The notes: generated from the letters alone by a model not told the origin. Positions 26,518-36,171 are shown, counted from the first letter of the stretch. The stretch is DNA of 64,000 bases from Methylobacterium fujisawaense (GCF_014138435.1 NZ_JACJIM010000009.1:1-64000); one strand, 5' to 3'. A program made the numbers and translations.

Positions 26518-26895
26518 ATGGGCCTTCTGGACGGATTGCTCGGACACGGCTCGGCCGTCGATGCGGCCTCCCTGGAGCGCCGGCTCGACGGCATCCTGAT
26601 CGACGGCGAGACGGCGCGGCTCGCCTTCAAGATCATCCGGGACGTGTTCGTGTTCACCGAGCGCCGCGTCATCCTGATCGACGTCCAGGGCGTGACCGGC
26701 AGCAAGGTCGAGTTCCTGTCGGTGCCGTACCGCGCGATCGTGCGCTTCTCGGTCGAGACCGCCGGTACGTTCGACCTCGACGCCGAGTTGAAGATCTGGG
26801 TCTCGGGCGCGGCGGAGCCGATCCAGCGGACCTTGAAGAAGGGCGCGGACATCCGGGGCATCCAGCGGGCCCTGGCCGAAGGCGTGCTGCGCTAG
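26518..26895 (+). CDS. Bacterial PH-domain protein
   Basis: This 125-residue protein is made almost entirely of a bacterial pleckstrin-homology-like domain (bPH_1 type): MGLLDGLLGHGS, ERRVILIDVQGVTGSKVEF, VPYRAIVRFSVETAG and FDLDAELKIWVSG. No membrane segment or enzyme motif is seen. These small proteins form ring-like oligomers and have no settled function. It stands alone between the Rrf2 gene and the pim-like locus. Confidence 0.85.
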   Translation: MGLLDGLLGHGSAVDAASLERRLDGILIDGETARLAFKIIRDVFVFTERRVILIDVQGVTGSKVEFLSVPYRAIVRFSVETAGTFDLDAELKIWVSGAAEPIQRTLKKGADIRGIQRALAEGVLR

Positions 26896-26962
26896 CCCAC
26901 GGCCCGACCGCGCGGATGACGGCCCGCTCCGACCCGCGGCGAGCCGTCCACGGCACGCGACG

Positions 26963-27046
26963 GCAGGAGGCGAGCTGCAGGAGGCGAGCTGCAGGAGGCG
27001 AGCTGCAGGAGGCGACCTGCAGGAGGCGACCTGCAGGAGGCGACCT
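26963..27046 (+). repeat. 14-bp tandem repeat, six copies
   Basis: Six head-to-tail copies of GCAGGAGGCGASCT are present: the first three read GCAGGAGGCGAGCT and the last three GCAGGAGGCGACCT. The array ends two bases before the stop codon of the CoA-transferase on the minus strand. The clean three-plus-three split points to stepwise duplication. It is a candidate variable-number repeat. Confidence 0.95.
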
Positions 27047-27048
27047 GC

Positions 27049-28263
27049 CTACCGGACCACGCCCTTGGCCCGCAGCGCGTCGCGCGCGCCCTCCGGATAG
27101 TCCAGCTCCTCGGCCAGGATCTCGGCGCTCGAATCCCCGAGGCCCGGCGGCATGCGCCGCACCGGCAGCCGGCGGCCGTCGAGCCGGTACGGCGGGGCGA
27201 TGACGTGGGCATTGCCGGGCGCCGTCACCACCAGCCCGGCCTCCTGGGCCCGGTCGCAGGTGAGCGCCTCGCGCAGGCCCATCACCTCGCCGCAGGGGAT
27301 GCCCGCGGCCCTGAGCCGCGCGATCAGCGGCGCGCGCTCCCACTTGGCGAGTTCCGCCTCCAGCACCGGGATGAAGGCGGCGCGGTTGCGCGATCGGTCG
27401 AGGTTGGTGGCGAAGCGCGGGTCGGCGACCCAGTCCGGCCGCTCCAGCACCTGCTCGCAGAATCGGCGGTACTGCCCGTTGTTGCCGACCGTGATCACCA
27501 CCGGCCCGTCGCCGGCCTCGAACACCCCGTAGGGCACGATCGAGGGATGGGCATTGCCGTAGCGGGGCGGATCGATGCCCCGGGCCAGCGCCTCCAGGCC
27601 GTAATAGGAGGTCAGCGCGACACCGCAATCGAACAGAGCGAGGTCGATCGTCTTGCCCCGTCCGGTCCGCTCCCGCTGGTACAGGGCCGCCAGCACGGCC
27701 TGGGCCGCGAACTGCCCGGTGAACAGATCGACCGCCGCGACCCCGAACTTGAGCGGCGGCCCTCCAGCCTCGCCGTTGAGCGCCATCACACCGGATTCAC
27801 CCTGCACGACGAGGTCGTAGCCGGGTCGTCCGGCCTCAGAGCCGTCGGAACTGTAGCCGGCGATCGAGCAGTAGATCAGGCCGGAATTCTCCGCCGACAA
27901 GTCGCCGTAGCCGAGGCCGAGCTTCTCAGCCCCGCCGGTCTTGAAGTTCTGCACCAGGACATCGCTCTCGCGCGCGAGCGCCTTGACGATCGCCAGCCCG
28001 TCCGGGGTGGCGAGATCGATACCGATAGAGCGCTTGTTGCGGTTCACGCTGTCGAAATACGAGGTGTTGCCGGGGCTCGTGGGCACGCCCCAGTCGCGGG
28101 TATCGTCGCCGCGCTCCGGGTGCTCGATCTTGATCACGTCGGCGCCGAGATCGCCCAGCACCTGCGCGCACCACGGCCCCGCCAGGACCCGGGACAGGTC
28201 GAGGACGCGGATCCCGGCGAGCGGCAGGTCGTCGGTGGCGGATTCGGCATCCATCGCGGACAT
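27049..28263 (-). CDS. Class III (Frc/CaiB family) CoA-transferase
   Basis: This 404-residue enzyme transfers CoA between acyl groups. Family marks are LAGIRVLDLSRVLAGPW, DVIKIEHPERGD, NRNKRSIGIDL and GRPGYDLVVQGESG, in which the Asp is the expected covalent catalytic residue. RYGNAHPSIVPYG follows. It is the last gene of the minus arm of the pim-like locus and probably activates the dicarboxylic or related acid, taking the place of the CoA ligase PimA. The ATG at 28263 with GGGAG about eight bases upstream is used; an ATG three codons later is possible. The gap to the IclR gene is 2 bp. Confidence 0.92.
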   Translation of the reverse strand: MSAMDAESATDDLPLAGIRVLDLSRVLAGPWCAQVLGDLGADVIKIEHPERGDDTRDWGVPTSPGNTSYFDSVNRNKRSIGIDLATPDGLAIVKALARESDVLVQNFKTGGAEKLGLGYGDLSAENSGLIYCSIAGYSSDGSEAGRPGYDLVVQGESGVMALNGEAGGPPLKFGVAAVDLFTGQFAAQAVLAALYQRERTGRGKTIDLALFDCGVALTSYYGLEALARGIDPPRYGNAHPSIVPYGVFEAGDGPVVITVGNNGQYRRFCEQVLERPDWVADPRFATNLDRSRNRAAFIPVLEAELAKWERAPLIARLRAAGIPCGEVMGLREALTCDRAQEAGLVVTAPGNAHVIAPPYRLDGRRLPVRRMPPGLGDSSAEILAEELDYPEGARDALRAKGVVR

Positions 28264-28265
28264 CC

Positions 28266-29093
28266 TCAGGCTCCCATGACGCCGTCGAGGCTGCGGACGG
28301 CTGCGATGAGTCTCGGGCGCGCCACCTCCATGAGGAAGCGTGCGTCGGTGATGACGGTGGGGGCGCCGCAATTGACCGACATGGGCGGCAGGCCGCCGCC
28401 GGGATGGAACCCCACCGCGATGGCGCAGACGGTTTCCTGCCACTCGCCGAACGAGGTGCAGCAGCCGATCTCCCGATGCTCGGCCACGGCCCGGTCGAGA
28501 CCGGCCCGGAGCGCGGGCCAGGCGACCGGGTCCAGGGCCTTCAGGTCCTCGTAAATGCCCTCGCGCTCGCGATCCGTGCAGATTGCCACGTAGGCCCGGC
28601 CCATGGCGCTGCGGGCGAGGGAGATGCGCGAGCCGGTATCGAGGTTGAGCGAGATCGCCGCCGGGCCGCGCTGGCAATCGACGTAGCGCATGCTGAGACG
28701 GTCGCGGACGCCAAGTCCCACCGAGGCGTTGGCGGCTTCGGCCACGGCGCGGAGCACGGGCCGGGCGATGCCGCGGACGTCGAGGCCTCCGAGAGCCGCC
28801 GAGCTGAGCGCGATCGTCGCCGTGCCGAGGCGGTAGCGGCCGATCTCGGGCAAATGCTGCAGGTAGCCGAGCTTGGTCAGCGTGTAGGTGAGCCGTGATA
28901 CGGTGGAGCGCGGCAGGCCGCAGGCCTCCGCGATGTCGTGGTTGGCGAGGCTCGTGCGCCCCGGACCGAAGCAGGCCAGCACCGACAGCCCCCGCGCGAG
29001 GGCCGTCACGAAGTGCCGGTCCTCCTTCGCGCCGAGTCCGGCGGTGTCGGGATCGGCCAGCAGGGCCGCGTCCGCATCCATCCGCGCCCTCAT
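28266..29093 (-). CDS. IclR family transcriptional regulator
   Basis: This 275-residue regulator has an N-terminal winged helix (ALARGLSVLACF, TSLANHDIAEACGLPRSTVSRLTYTLTKLGYL) and a C-terminal IclR effector domain with the typical ARSAMGRAYVA and AVGFHPGGG region. It overlaps the upstream hydratase gene by ATGA and is followed after 2 bp by the CoA-transferase. It is therefore part of the operon it probably controls. The two palindromes at 31150 and 31264 have the form expected for IclR-family sites. The inducer is probably a pathway acyl-CoA or acid. Confidence 0.92.
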   Translation of the reverse strand: MRARMDADAALLADPDTAGLGAKEDRHFVTALARGLSVLACFGPGRTSLANHDIAEACGLPRSTVSRLTYTLTKLGYLQHLPEIGRYRLGTATIALSSAALGGLDVRGIARPVLRAVAEAANASVGLGVRDRLSMRYVDCQRGPAAISLNLDTGSRISLARSAMGRAYVAICTDREREGIYEDLKALDPVAWPALRAGLDRAVAEHREIGCCTSFGEWQETVCAIAVGFHPGGGLPPMSVNCGAPTVITDARFLMEVARPRLIAAVRSLDGVMGA

Positions 29094-29845
29094 CGGTGCA
29101 GGAACGCCGCGAAGGCCGCCTGCGCCTCCGGGGCGCGGCGGAGCGCGTGGAAGACCTCCGCCTCCTCGCCGAGCGTCCGGACAACAGCTTCCTCGTGGCC
29201 ACGGCGCAGGGCCTGCTTGGTGGCGGCGATCGAAGACCGGGGCAGGGCCGCGAGCGCGCGCGCCTTGCCCAGGGCGGACTCCAGCGCCGTCCCCGCCGGG
29301 ACGGCGGCGTTGACGAGGCCCGCCGCGGCGGCCTCCGCGGCCGTGAAGGGCTCGCCGAGCATCAGGAGTTCGGCGGCGCGCTTCGAACCCGCCACCAGGG
29401 GCAGCAGGTAGCTCGATCCGCCCTCCGGGCTCAGGCCGAGCGCCGTGAAGGGCAGGCGGAACCGGGCGCCGTCCCCCGCATAGGCGAGATCGCAATGAAG
29501 CAGCAGCGTCGTGCCGATCCCGACCGCATGGCCCTCCACGGCCGCCAGGACTGGCTTCGGGCAGGCGCGCAGAGCCTTGAGGAAGGTCAGGCCGGGGCTG
29601 TCGCCGCCGGTCTCGACGTCCTGAAAATCCTTGAGATCGTTGCCGGCGGTGAAGCAGCCGCCGGCGCCGGTGAGCACGACGGCGCGCACCGCCTCGTCCC
29701 GGGCCACGGCCTCGATGGCCGCGGTCAGGCCCGCATAGGTCGCCCGATCGAGGGCGTTGCGCCGCTCCGGCCGGTCGATGGTGATGAGCCGGATCCCGGG
29801 CTCCGGGTCGGCGACGCGCAGGTTCGGGGGGGCGGATTCACACAT
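29090..29845 (-). CDS. Enoyl-CoA hydratase/isomerase family protein, PimE-like position
   Basis: This 251-residue crotonase-fold enzyme has the oxyanion-hole segments AGNDLKDFQ near 68-76 and VGIGTTLLLHCDLAYA near 107-122. LGLSPEGGSSYLLP follows near 135-148. Only the second catalytic Glu (in SPEGG) is kept; the first position, normally in GGGxELA, is TLLL. One Glu is the pattern of enoyl-CoA isomerases rather than true hydratases. In this locus it could shift double bonds of unsaturated or cyclic acyl-CoAs. It overlaps the IclR gene by four bases. Confidence 0.88.
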   Translation of the reverse strand: MCESAPPNLRVADPEPGIRLITIDRPERRNALDRATYAGLTAAIEAVARDEAVRAVVLTGAGGCFTAGNDLKDFQDVETGGDSPGLTFLKALRACPKPVLAAVEGHAVGIGTTLLLHCDLAYAGDGARFRLPFTALGLSPEGGSSYLLPLVAGSKRAAELLMLGEPFTAAEAAAAGLVNAAVPAGTALESALGKARALAALPRSSIAATKQALRRGHEEAVVRTLGEEAEVFHALRRAPEAQAAFAAFLHR

Positions 29846-29931
29846 CACAGGCGCGCCCCCGTCTCCCGAGCAGGCCGCTGTCCCCTCGCCGGACAGGCAA
29901 CGGGCGGCGAGAGGCGGATACACCCGGACGC

Positions 29932-30948
29932 TCACGGCACGGCCTCGCCCGCGTACTCCGCCGACAGGCCGGCCATCCGCCCCCGCGCCGCCGCGTATTC
30001 CCGCGCGAGACGGGCCACGAGGTCGGCGGTGGCCGGCGCGTCCGCGATGGTGCCGACGCCCTGGCCCGCGCCCCAGACGTCCCGCCACGCCTTCACGCCG
30101 CCGCTGCCGAAATTCATCGCGGTCTTGTCGCGCACCGGCAGCGCCTCGGGATCGAGCCCGGCGGCGCGGATGCTGGGCGTCAGGTAGTTGCCCGGCACGC
30201 CGGTGAAGTAGGGGGTGTAGAGGATGTCGGCGGCCGCGCTGCCGGCGATCATGTCCTTGTAGGCGGGGGCGGCGTTCGCCTCCCGGGTGGCGATGAACCG
30301 GGTGCCCATGTAGGCGAGGTCGGCCCCCATGGCCTGGGCGGCCAGGATCGCCGCGCCCGAGGTGATCGCCCCCGAGAGGATCAGCGGACCGCCGTAGAAC
30401 CGCCGGATCTCGCCGACGAGGGCGAAGGGGCTCAGCGTGCCGGCATGCCCGCCCGCGCCGGCGCAGACGAGGATCAGCCCGTCGACCCCGGCCTCCAGCG
30501 CCTTCTCGGCATGGCGCACGGTGGTGACGTCGTGGAAGACCACGCCGCCATAGGCGTGAACCGGGCGGATCACCGCGTCGGGCGCCCGCAGCGAGGTGAT
30601 GATGATCGGCACCCGGTGCCGGACGCAGGCCTCGACGTCCTGGGCCAGCCGGTCGTTGGACGCGTGGACGATCTGATTCACCGCGAAGGGCGCGACCTTG
30701 CACGACGGGTCGGCCGCCCGGGCCTCCGCCAGCGTTCGCGTGATCCGCGTGAGCCATTCGTCGAGCAGAGCGGCGGGCCGGGCATTGAGCGCCGGGAACG
30801 AGCCGACCACGCCGGACAGGCACTGGGCGATCACCAGTTCCGGCCCGGAGACGATGAACATCGGCGCGCAGATCACCGGCAGGGCGAGGCGTCCGCGCAG
30901 GGCTTCGGGCAGGCGCCCGGACAGGGTCTGCTCGGGACCGTCGCTCAC
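29932..30948 (-). CDS. NAD(P)H-dependent flavin oxidoreductase, nitronate monooxygenase family
   Basis: This 338-residue FMN TIM-barrel protein has LALPVICAPMFIVSGPELV near the N-terminus, the phosphate-site region CAGAGGHAGTLSPFAL and AQAMGADLAYMGTRFIATREA. It resembles the 2-nitropropane dioxygenase/enoyl reductase-like family. I place the start at GTG 30948 because AGGGAG lies seven bases before it. The ATG at 31056 would add 36 residues of low-complexity sequence. It is the first gene of the minus arm of the pim-like locus. A role as an enoyl-CoA reductase is possible. Confidence 0.85.
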   Translation of the reverse strand: MSDGPEQTLSGRLPEALRGRLALPVICAPMFIVSGPELVIAQCLSGVVGSFPALNARPAALLDEWLTRITRTLAEARAADPSCKVAPFAVNQIVHASNDRLAQDVEACVRHRVPIIITSLRAPDAVIRPVHAYGGVVFHDVTTVRHAEKALEAGVDGLILVCAGAGGHAGTLSPFALVGEIRRFYGGPLILSGAITSGAAILAAQAMGADLAYMGTRFIATREANAAPAYKDMIAGSAAADILYTPYFTGVPGNYLTPSIRAAGLDPEALPVRDKTAMNFGSGGVKAWRDVWGAGQGVGTIADAPATADLVARLAREYAAARGRMAGLSAEYAGEAVP

Positions 30949-31149
30949 CGCCCGCTCCCTGCCGCCCGATTCCGCGCCGGACAGGCGCTCCCGGGCCGCT
31001 CGCCCCGATGGATGCCACGCACCGCGATCCTCCCCTGCTTCGGGCAGCCCGATCATCGCTCACCCGGCGGCGACCGCAACCGAGTCCCGCCCGGGGCCGT
31101 TTTGATGACATGGCGCCGGGGCGCGGGTCAAACGGAAGCATCCGTTGAT

Positions 31150-31164
31150 TTCTGCAATGCAGAA
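31150..31164. promoter_or_regulatory. 15-bp perfect palindrome, operator 1
   Basis: TTCTGCA-A-TGCAGAA is a perfect inverted repeat around one central base. It has the length and form of IclR-family operators, and the reverse complement is identical to operator 2. It lies about 200 bp before the GTG start of the leftward flavin oxidoreductase. Confidence 0.8.
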
Positions 31165-31263
31165 TGATCGGTTCGGAGATGACGTCAGCCGCAGACGAGT
31201 CACGACCTTCGCTTGACGCTCGCGTCGACCCGGACCAACATTCAACCAACGTGCAGACCATTA

Positions 31264-31278
31264 TTCTGCATTGCAGAA
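31264..31278. promoter_or_regulatory. 15-bp perfect palindrome, operator 2
   Basis: TTCTGCA-T-TGCAGAA is the exact reverse complement of operator 1, with centres 114 bp apart. It ends 16 bp before the pimF start and only four bases before its ribosome site. A bound regulator here would block transcription or the start of the pimF message. The spacing, close to eleven DNA turns, would allow looping. Confidence 0.8.
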
Positions 31279-31282
31279 TGAC

Positions 31283-31288
31283 AGGGAG
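31283..31288 (+). promoter_or_regulatory. Ribosome binding site deciding the pimF GTG start
   Basis: AGGGAG six bases before GTG 31295. It argues against the in-frame TTG at 31271, which lies inside operator 2 and has no ribosome site. Confidence 0.75.
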
Positions 31289-31294
31289 TGTTGT

Positions 31295-33367
31295 GTGGTT
31301 CGTCAGGAGGTCGATGGCGGCGTGGCCGTGCTCACGCTCGCCAACCCGCCGGTCAACGCGCTCGGTGCCGCGTTGCGGGCCGCCCTCGACGGGGCCCTGG
31401 ACCAGGCCATCGCGGACGAATCGGTCCGCGCGATTGTGCTGGCCGCCGAGGGTAAGGTGTTCGTCGGCGGGGCCGACATCACCGAGTTCGGCAAGCCGCA
31501 GCAGCCGCCGAGCCTGCCCGACATCCTGGACCGCCTCGATGCCAGCCCGAAGCCCGTGGTGGCGGCCATCAACGGCGTGGCCCTCGGCGGCGGCCTCGAA
31601 CTGGCGATGGCCTGCCACGGCCGCGTCGCGGCGCCGGCCGCCAAGATCGGGCTGCCGGAGATCAAGCTCGGGATCATCCCGGGGGCGGGGGGCACGCAGC
31701 GCCTGCCGCGCCTGATCGGCCCCGACGCCGCCTTCCCGATGATGCTCACCGGCGAGCCCGTCTCCGCCGAGAAGGCGGCGGCGCTCGGCATCGTCGACGC
31801 CGTGGTCCTGGGCGACCTCGTGGCGGAGGCCCGGACCCGGGCCCTGGAGCTGGCCGATGCGGGCCGCCTCCCGCGGGTGCGCGACCGGTCGGGGAAGCTC
31901 ACGCCGGAGGCCCGGGAGCGGTTCGAGAGCCTGGCCGCCGAGGCGGTGAAGCGGGATCCCGACGCCACCAACGTCCACGCCCTGGTGCGGGCCGTGCGCG
32001 CCGGCCTGGAGCAGGATTTCGACGCCGCCGTCGCGGTGGAGCGGGCCGAGTTCCGCACCCTGGTGGAGGATCCGCGCTCGAAGGCCCTGCGCTACGCCTT
32101 CTTCGCCGAGCGCGAGGCGGCCCGCGTCCCCGGCCTGCCGAAGGACACGCCCCGCCGCCCCGTCCGGACGGCGGCGGTGATCGGCGCCGGCACGATGGGC
32201 GGCGGGATCGCCATGTGCTTCGCCAATGCCGGCATCCCCGTGACGGTGATCGAAACGGAGGCCGGTGCCCTGGAGCGCGGTCTCGACCGGGTGAGGGGCC
32301 TCTATGCCGGCTCGGCCAAGCGCGGCTCGATCACCGAGGCGCAGCGCGACGAGCGGGTCGGCCGGATCACGGGGGCGATCGGCCTGGAGAACGCCGCGGA
32401 GGCCGACATCGTCATCGAAGCAGCCTTCGAGGACATGGGCGTCAAGCGGGAGATTTTTTCCAAGCTCGACGCCATCGCCAAACCTGGCGCGATCCTGGCC
32501 ACCAACACCTCCTACCTCGACGTGAACGCCATCGCGGCGGTGACGAGCCGGCCGCAGGACGTGCTCGGCCTGCACTTCTTCAGCCCCGCCAACGTGATGC
32601 GCCTCGTGGAGGTGGTCCGGGCCGAGAAGACCGCGCCGGACGTGCTCGCCACCGCCCTGGATCTCGGCAAGCGCCTCAACAAGCTGCCGGTGACGGTGGG
32701 GGTCTGCTTCGGCTTCGTCGGCAACCGCATGCTGGAGCGCCGCAGCCGCGCCGGCGAGCGCCTGCTGCTCGAGGGGGCGCTGCCGCACGAGGTCGACACG
32801 GCGGTGACCGGTTTCGGCTTCCGGATGGGCCCCTTCGCCATGAGCGATCTCGCGGGGCTCGATATCGGCTGGCGCTCGCGCAAGGATTTCGGAGGCCGGG
32901 CGCCGGTCGCCGATTCGCTGGCCGAGCAGGGCCGCTACGGCCAGAAGACCGGCCGCGGCTTCTACCTCTACCCGGACGGCGCCCGCACCGGCACCCGCGA
33001 CCCGGAGGTCGAGGCGCTGATCACGCGGGTCGCCGCCGAGCATGGCATCGCGCGCCGCAGCTTCACGCCGGACGCGATCGTGGCGCGGCTGATGTACCCG
33101 ATGGTCAACGAGGGCGCGCGGATCCTGGAGGAGGGCATCGCGGCCCGGCCGGGCGACATCGATACGATCTGGATCAACGGCTACAACTGGCCGGCCTGGC
33201 GCGGCGGCCCGATGCACTGGGCCGATACGGTCGGGCTGCGGACGGTCGCCGAGGCGCTGTCGCGCTTCGCGGCCGAGACCGGCGACGACAGCCAGGAACC
33301 GGCGCCGCTCCTGAAGCGCCTCGCCGCCGAAGATGGCCGCTTCGCCGAGTGGAAGGCTTCGGCCTGA
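31295..33367 (+). CDS. pimF: Fused enoyl-CoA hydratase / 3-hydroxyacyl-CoA dehydrogenase (PimF/FadJ-like)
   Basis: This 690-residue bifunctional beta-oxidation enzyme has an N-terminal crotonase domain (to about residue 190) carrying GGADITEFG, LGGGLELAMA and LPEIKLGIIPGAGGTQRLP, with both catalytic Glu present. The central NAD-binding domain starts near residue 288 with VIGAGTMGGGIAMCFANAG. Two 3-hydroxyacyl-CoA dehydrogenase C-terminal domains follow, with LHFFSPANVMRLVEVV and GFVGNRMLE. The gene order pimF-pimB-pimC-pimD matches the pimelate operon of Rhodopseudomonas, lacking the ligase. The preferred start is GTG 31295. A palindrome immediately upstream suggests repression by the IclR protein of the opposite arm. 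Confidence 0.92.
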   Translation: MVRQEVDGGVAVLTLANPPVNALGAALRAALDGALDQAIADESVRAIVLAAEGKVFVGGADITEFGKPQQPPSLPDILDRLDASPKPVVAAINGVALGGGLELAMACHGRVAAPAAKIGLPEIKLGIIPGAGGTQRLPRLIGPDAAFPMMLTGEPVSAEKAAALGIVDAVVLGDLVAEARTRALELADAGRLPRVRDRSGKLTPEARERFESLAAEAVKRDPDATNVHALVRAVRAGLEQDFDAAVAVERAEFRTLVEDPRSKALRYAFFAEREAARVPGLPKDTPRRPVRTAAVIGAGTMGGGIAMCFANAGIPVTVIETEAGALERGLDRVRGLYAGSAKRGSITEAQRDERVGRITGAIGLENAAEADIVIEAAFEDMGVKREIFSKLDAIAKPGAILATNTSYLDVNAIAAVTSRPQDVLGLHFFSPANVMRLVEVVRAEKTAPDVLATALDLGKRLNKLPVTVGVCFGFVGNRMLERRSRAGERLLLEGALPHEVDTAVTGFGFRMGPFAMSDLAGLDIGWRSRKDFGGRAPVADSLAEQGRYGQKTGRGFYLYPDGARTGTRDPEVEALITRVAAEHGIARRSFTPDAIVARLMYPMVNEGARILEEGIAARPGDIDTIWINGYNWPAWRGGPMHWADTVGLRTVAEALSRFAAETGDDSQEPAPLLKRLAAEDGRFAEWKASA

Positions 33368-33402
33368 TGCCGTGTCGGTTCGCGCCAACCAAGTCCCGGC
33401 TT

Positions 33403-33516
33403 CGAAAGGTCCGGGACCTTTCGCGGGTTCAGGGCAGCGCCCTGCCGACGGCCGAGGCCGCATCCGTCGGGGCCTCGCCCCGACACCCCACCAAAGGGCG
33501 TGACGCCCTTTGGGAA
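33403..33516 (+). repeat. Palindromic element PE2, copy 1
   Basis: A series of hairpins fills the pimF-pimB gap. The first is CGAAAGGTCC/GGACCTTTCG, a perfect 10-bp dyad around one base. Then come AGGGC/GCCCT, CGTCGGGG/CCCCGAC and CCAAAGGGCG/CGCCCTTTGG. The last two hairpins recur in inverted orientation at 37344-37392, after pimD. The element ends 17 bp before the pimB start. Confidence 0.8.
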
Positions 33517-33533
33517 CCCCAGAGGATTCCGGC

Positions 33534-34721
33534 ATGACCGACGCGGTGATCGTCGCGACCGCTCGCACGCCCATCGGCAAGGCCCATCGCGGCGCGCTGA
33601 ACCTCACCCGCGGCGCCGATCTGGCCGCCCACGCGATCCGCGGCGCCCTCGACCGGGCGCGGCTGGAGCCGGAAGCGGTCGAGGAGGTGGTGCTCGGCTG
33701 CGGCTATCCGGAGAACGCCACGGGCGGCAACGTCGCCCGCCATGCCGCCCTGGTGGCCGGGATCCCGGTCGAGTCGGCCGGCGTCACGGTCTCGCGCTTC
33801 TGCGCCTCGGGCCTGGAGGCGATCGCCAGCGCGGCCCGAAGGATCATCCTCGACGGCGTGCCGGTGGCTGTGGCCGGCGGCGTCGAGTCGATCAGCCTCG
33901 TGCAGCCCAAGGTCCAGCGGCAGCTGACCCGCAATGCGTGGCTGGAGGCGCACCTGCCGGCGATCTACATGCCGATGATCGAGACCGCCGACATCGTGGC
34001 GGAGCGCTACCGGATCTCCCGGGAGGCGCAGGATCTCTTCGCGCTGGAGAGCCAGCGCCGCACCGCCGCCGCGCAGGAACGCGGGCTGTTCGACGACGAG
34101 ATCGTCCCGATGAGCGCCGTCATGGCGGTGACCGACAAGGCCACCGGCGAGACCCGGGAGGTCGAGACCCGGCTCTCCAAGGACGAGGGCAACCGGCCGG
34201 ACACGACCCTGGAGGGTCTCGCCAAGCTCAAGCCCGTGCGCGGGGAGGGGGCCTTCATCACGGCGGGCAATGCCAGCCAGCTCTCGGACGGGGCCTCGGC
34301 CAGCGTGCTGATGTCGGCCGACGAGGCGGCGCGGCGCGGCCTCGAGCCCCTCGGCATCTTCCGGGGCTTCGCCTCGGCGGGCTGCGGGCCGGACGAGATG
34401 GGCATCGGCCCCGTCTTCGCGGTGCCGCGGCTCCTCGAACGGCAGGGTCTGCGCGTCTCCGACATCGACCTGTGGGAGCTGAACGAGGCCTTCGCGTCCC
34501 AGTCGGTCTATTGCCGCGACCGGCTCGGGATCGACCCGGACAAGGTCAACGTCAACGGCGGCGCCATCGCGGTCGGCCACCCGTTCGGCATGTCGGGGGC
34601 GCGGCTCGTGGGTCACGCCCTGCTGGAAGGCCGCCGCCGCGGCGCGCGCTACGCCGTGGTGACCATGTGCGTCGCCGGCGGCCAGGGCTGTGCCGGCCTG
34701 TTCGAGATCGCCCGGAGCTGA
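33534..34721 (+). CDS. pimB: Acetyl-CoA acyltransferase (thiolase), PimB-like
   Basis: This 395-residue degradative thiolase cleaves 3-oxoacyl-CoA. The nucleophilic Cys lies in SRFCASGLEAI near residue 91. The active-site His lies in GGAIAVGHPFGMSGAR near 350 and the second Cys in CVAGGQGCAG near 381. The N-terminal VIVATARTPIGKAHRGAL is typical. The start ATG has GAGGA seven bases upstream. pimC begins 4 bp after the stop, so the two are translationally linked, whereas the gap to pimF holds a large palindromic element. Confidence 0.93.
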   Translation: MTDAVIVATARTPIGKAHRGALNLTRGADLAAHAIRGALDRARLEPEAVEEVVLGCGYPENATGGNVARHAALVAGIPVESAGVTVSRFCASGLEAIASAARRIILDGVPVAVAGGVESISLVQPKVQRQLTRNAWLEAHLPAIYMPMIETADIVAERYRISREAQDLFALESQRRTAAAQERGLFDDEIVPMSAVMAVTDKATGETREVETRLSKDEGNRPDTTLEGLAKLKPVRGEGAFITAGNASQLSDGASASVLMSADEAARRGLEPLGIFRGFASAGCGPDEMGIGPVFAVPRLLERQGLRVSDIDLWELNEAFASQSVYCRDRLGIDPDKVNVNGGAIAVGHPFGMSGARLVGHALLEGRRRGARYAVVTMCVAGGQGCAGLFEIARS

Positions 34722-34725
34722 ATCG

Positions 34726-35922
<1,197 letters not shown>

Positions 35923-35977
35923 GACGATCCCGGATCCGCTTGCAGGCTTGAGAAACGCGGCGGTCGCGGCCTCGGCT

Positions 35978-36153
35978 CTCCCTCCCCCCTCTGCGGGGGA
36001 GGTTGGCCCCCGAAGGGGGTCGGGAGAGGGGAGCGACGTTTCAGGACGCGGGGCACGCCCTTCATGCCGGTTGCGCCCTGTCCTGCAGCCGGGTTCCCCT
36101 CTCCCGGCCCCTGCTGACGCAGGGGCCACCCTCCCCCGCAGAGGGGGGAGGGA
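35978..36153. repeat. Palindromic element PE3 between pimC and pimD
   Basis: An inverted pair of arms of about 55 bp flanks a 60-bp middle. The left arm has TCCCTCCCCCCTCTGCGGGG, then GGCCCCCGAAGGGGGTC and GGGAGAGGGG. The right arm is its near-complement, ending CCGCAGAGGGGGGAGGGA. Each arm also folds on itself, so the plan equals that of PE1 with different sequence. The element ends 18 bp before pimD. Confidence 0.85.
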
Positions 36154-36171
36154 ACGTCCGAGGACACCACC

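Larger units (their letters stand above)
30949..31294. promoter_or_regulatory. Divergent control region of the pim-like locus
   Basis: This 346-bp region separates the outward-facing arms of the beta-oxidation locus. It carries two perfect palindromes, listed separately, and the ribosome site AGGGAG for pimF. I could not assign -35/-10 boxes with confidence. If the leftward gene started at 31056, the region would shrink to 238 bp but would still contain both palindromes. Confidence 0.7.

Noticed and set aside
29090..33607. Minus-strand frame of about 1500 codons covering the hydratase, the flavin oxidoreductase region and the antisense of pimF
   Set aside because: The real hydratase starts at 29845. 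Upstream of that the frame is antisense to pimF and has no domain content.
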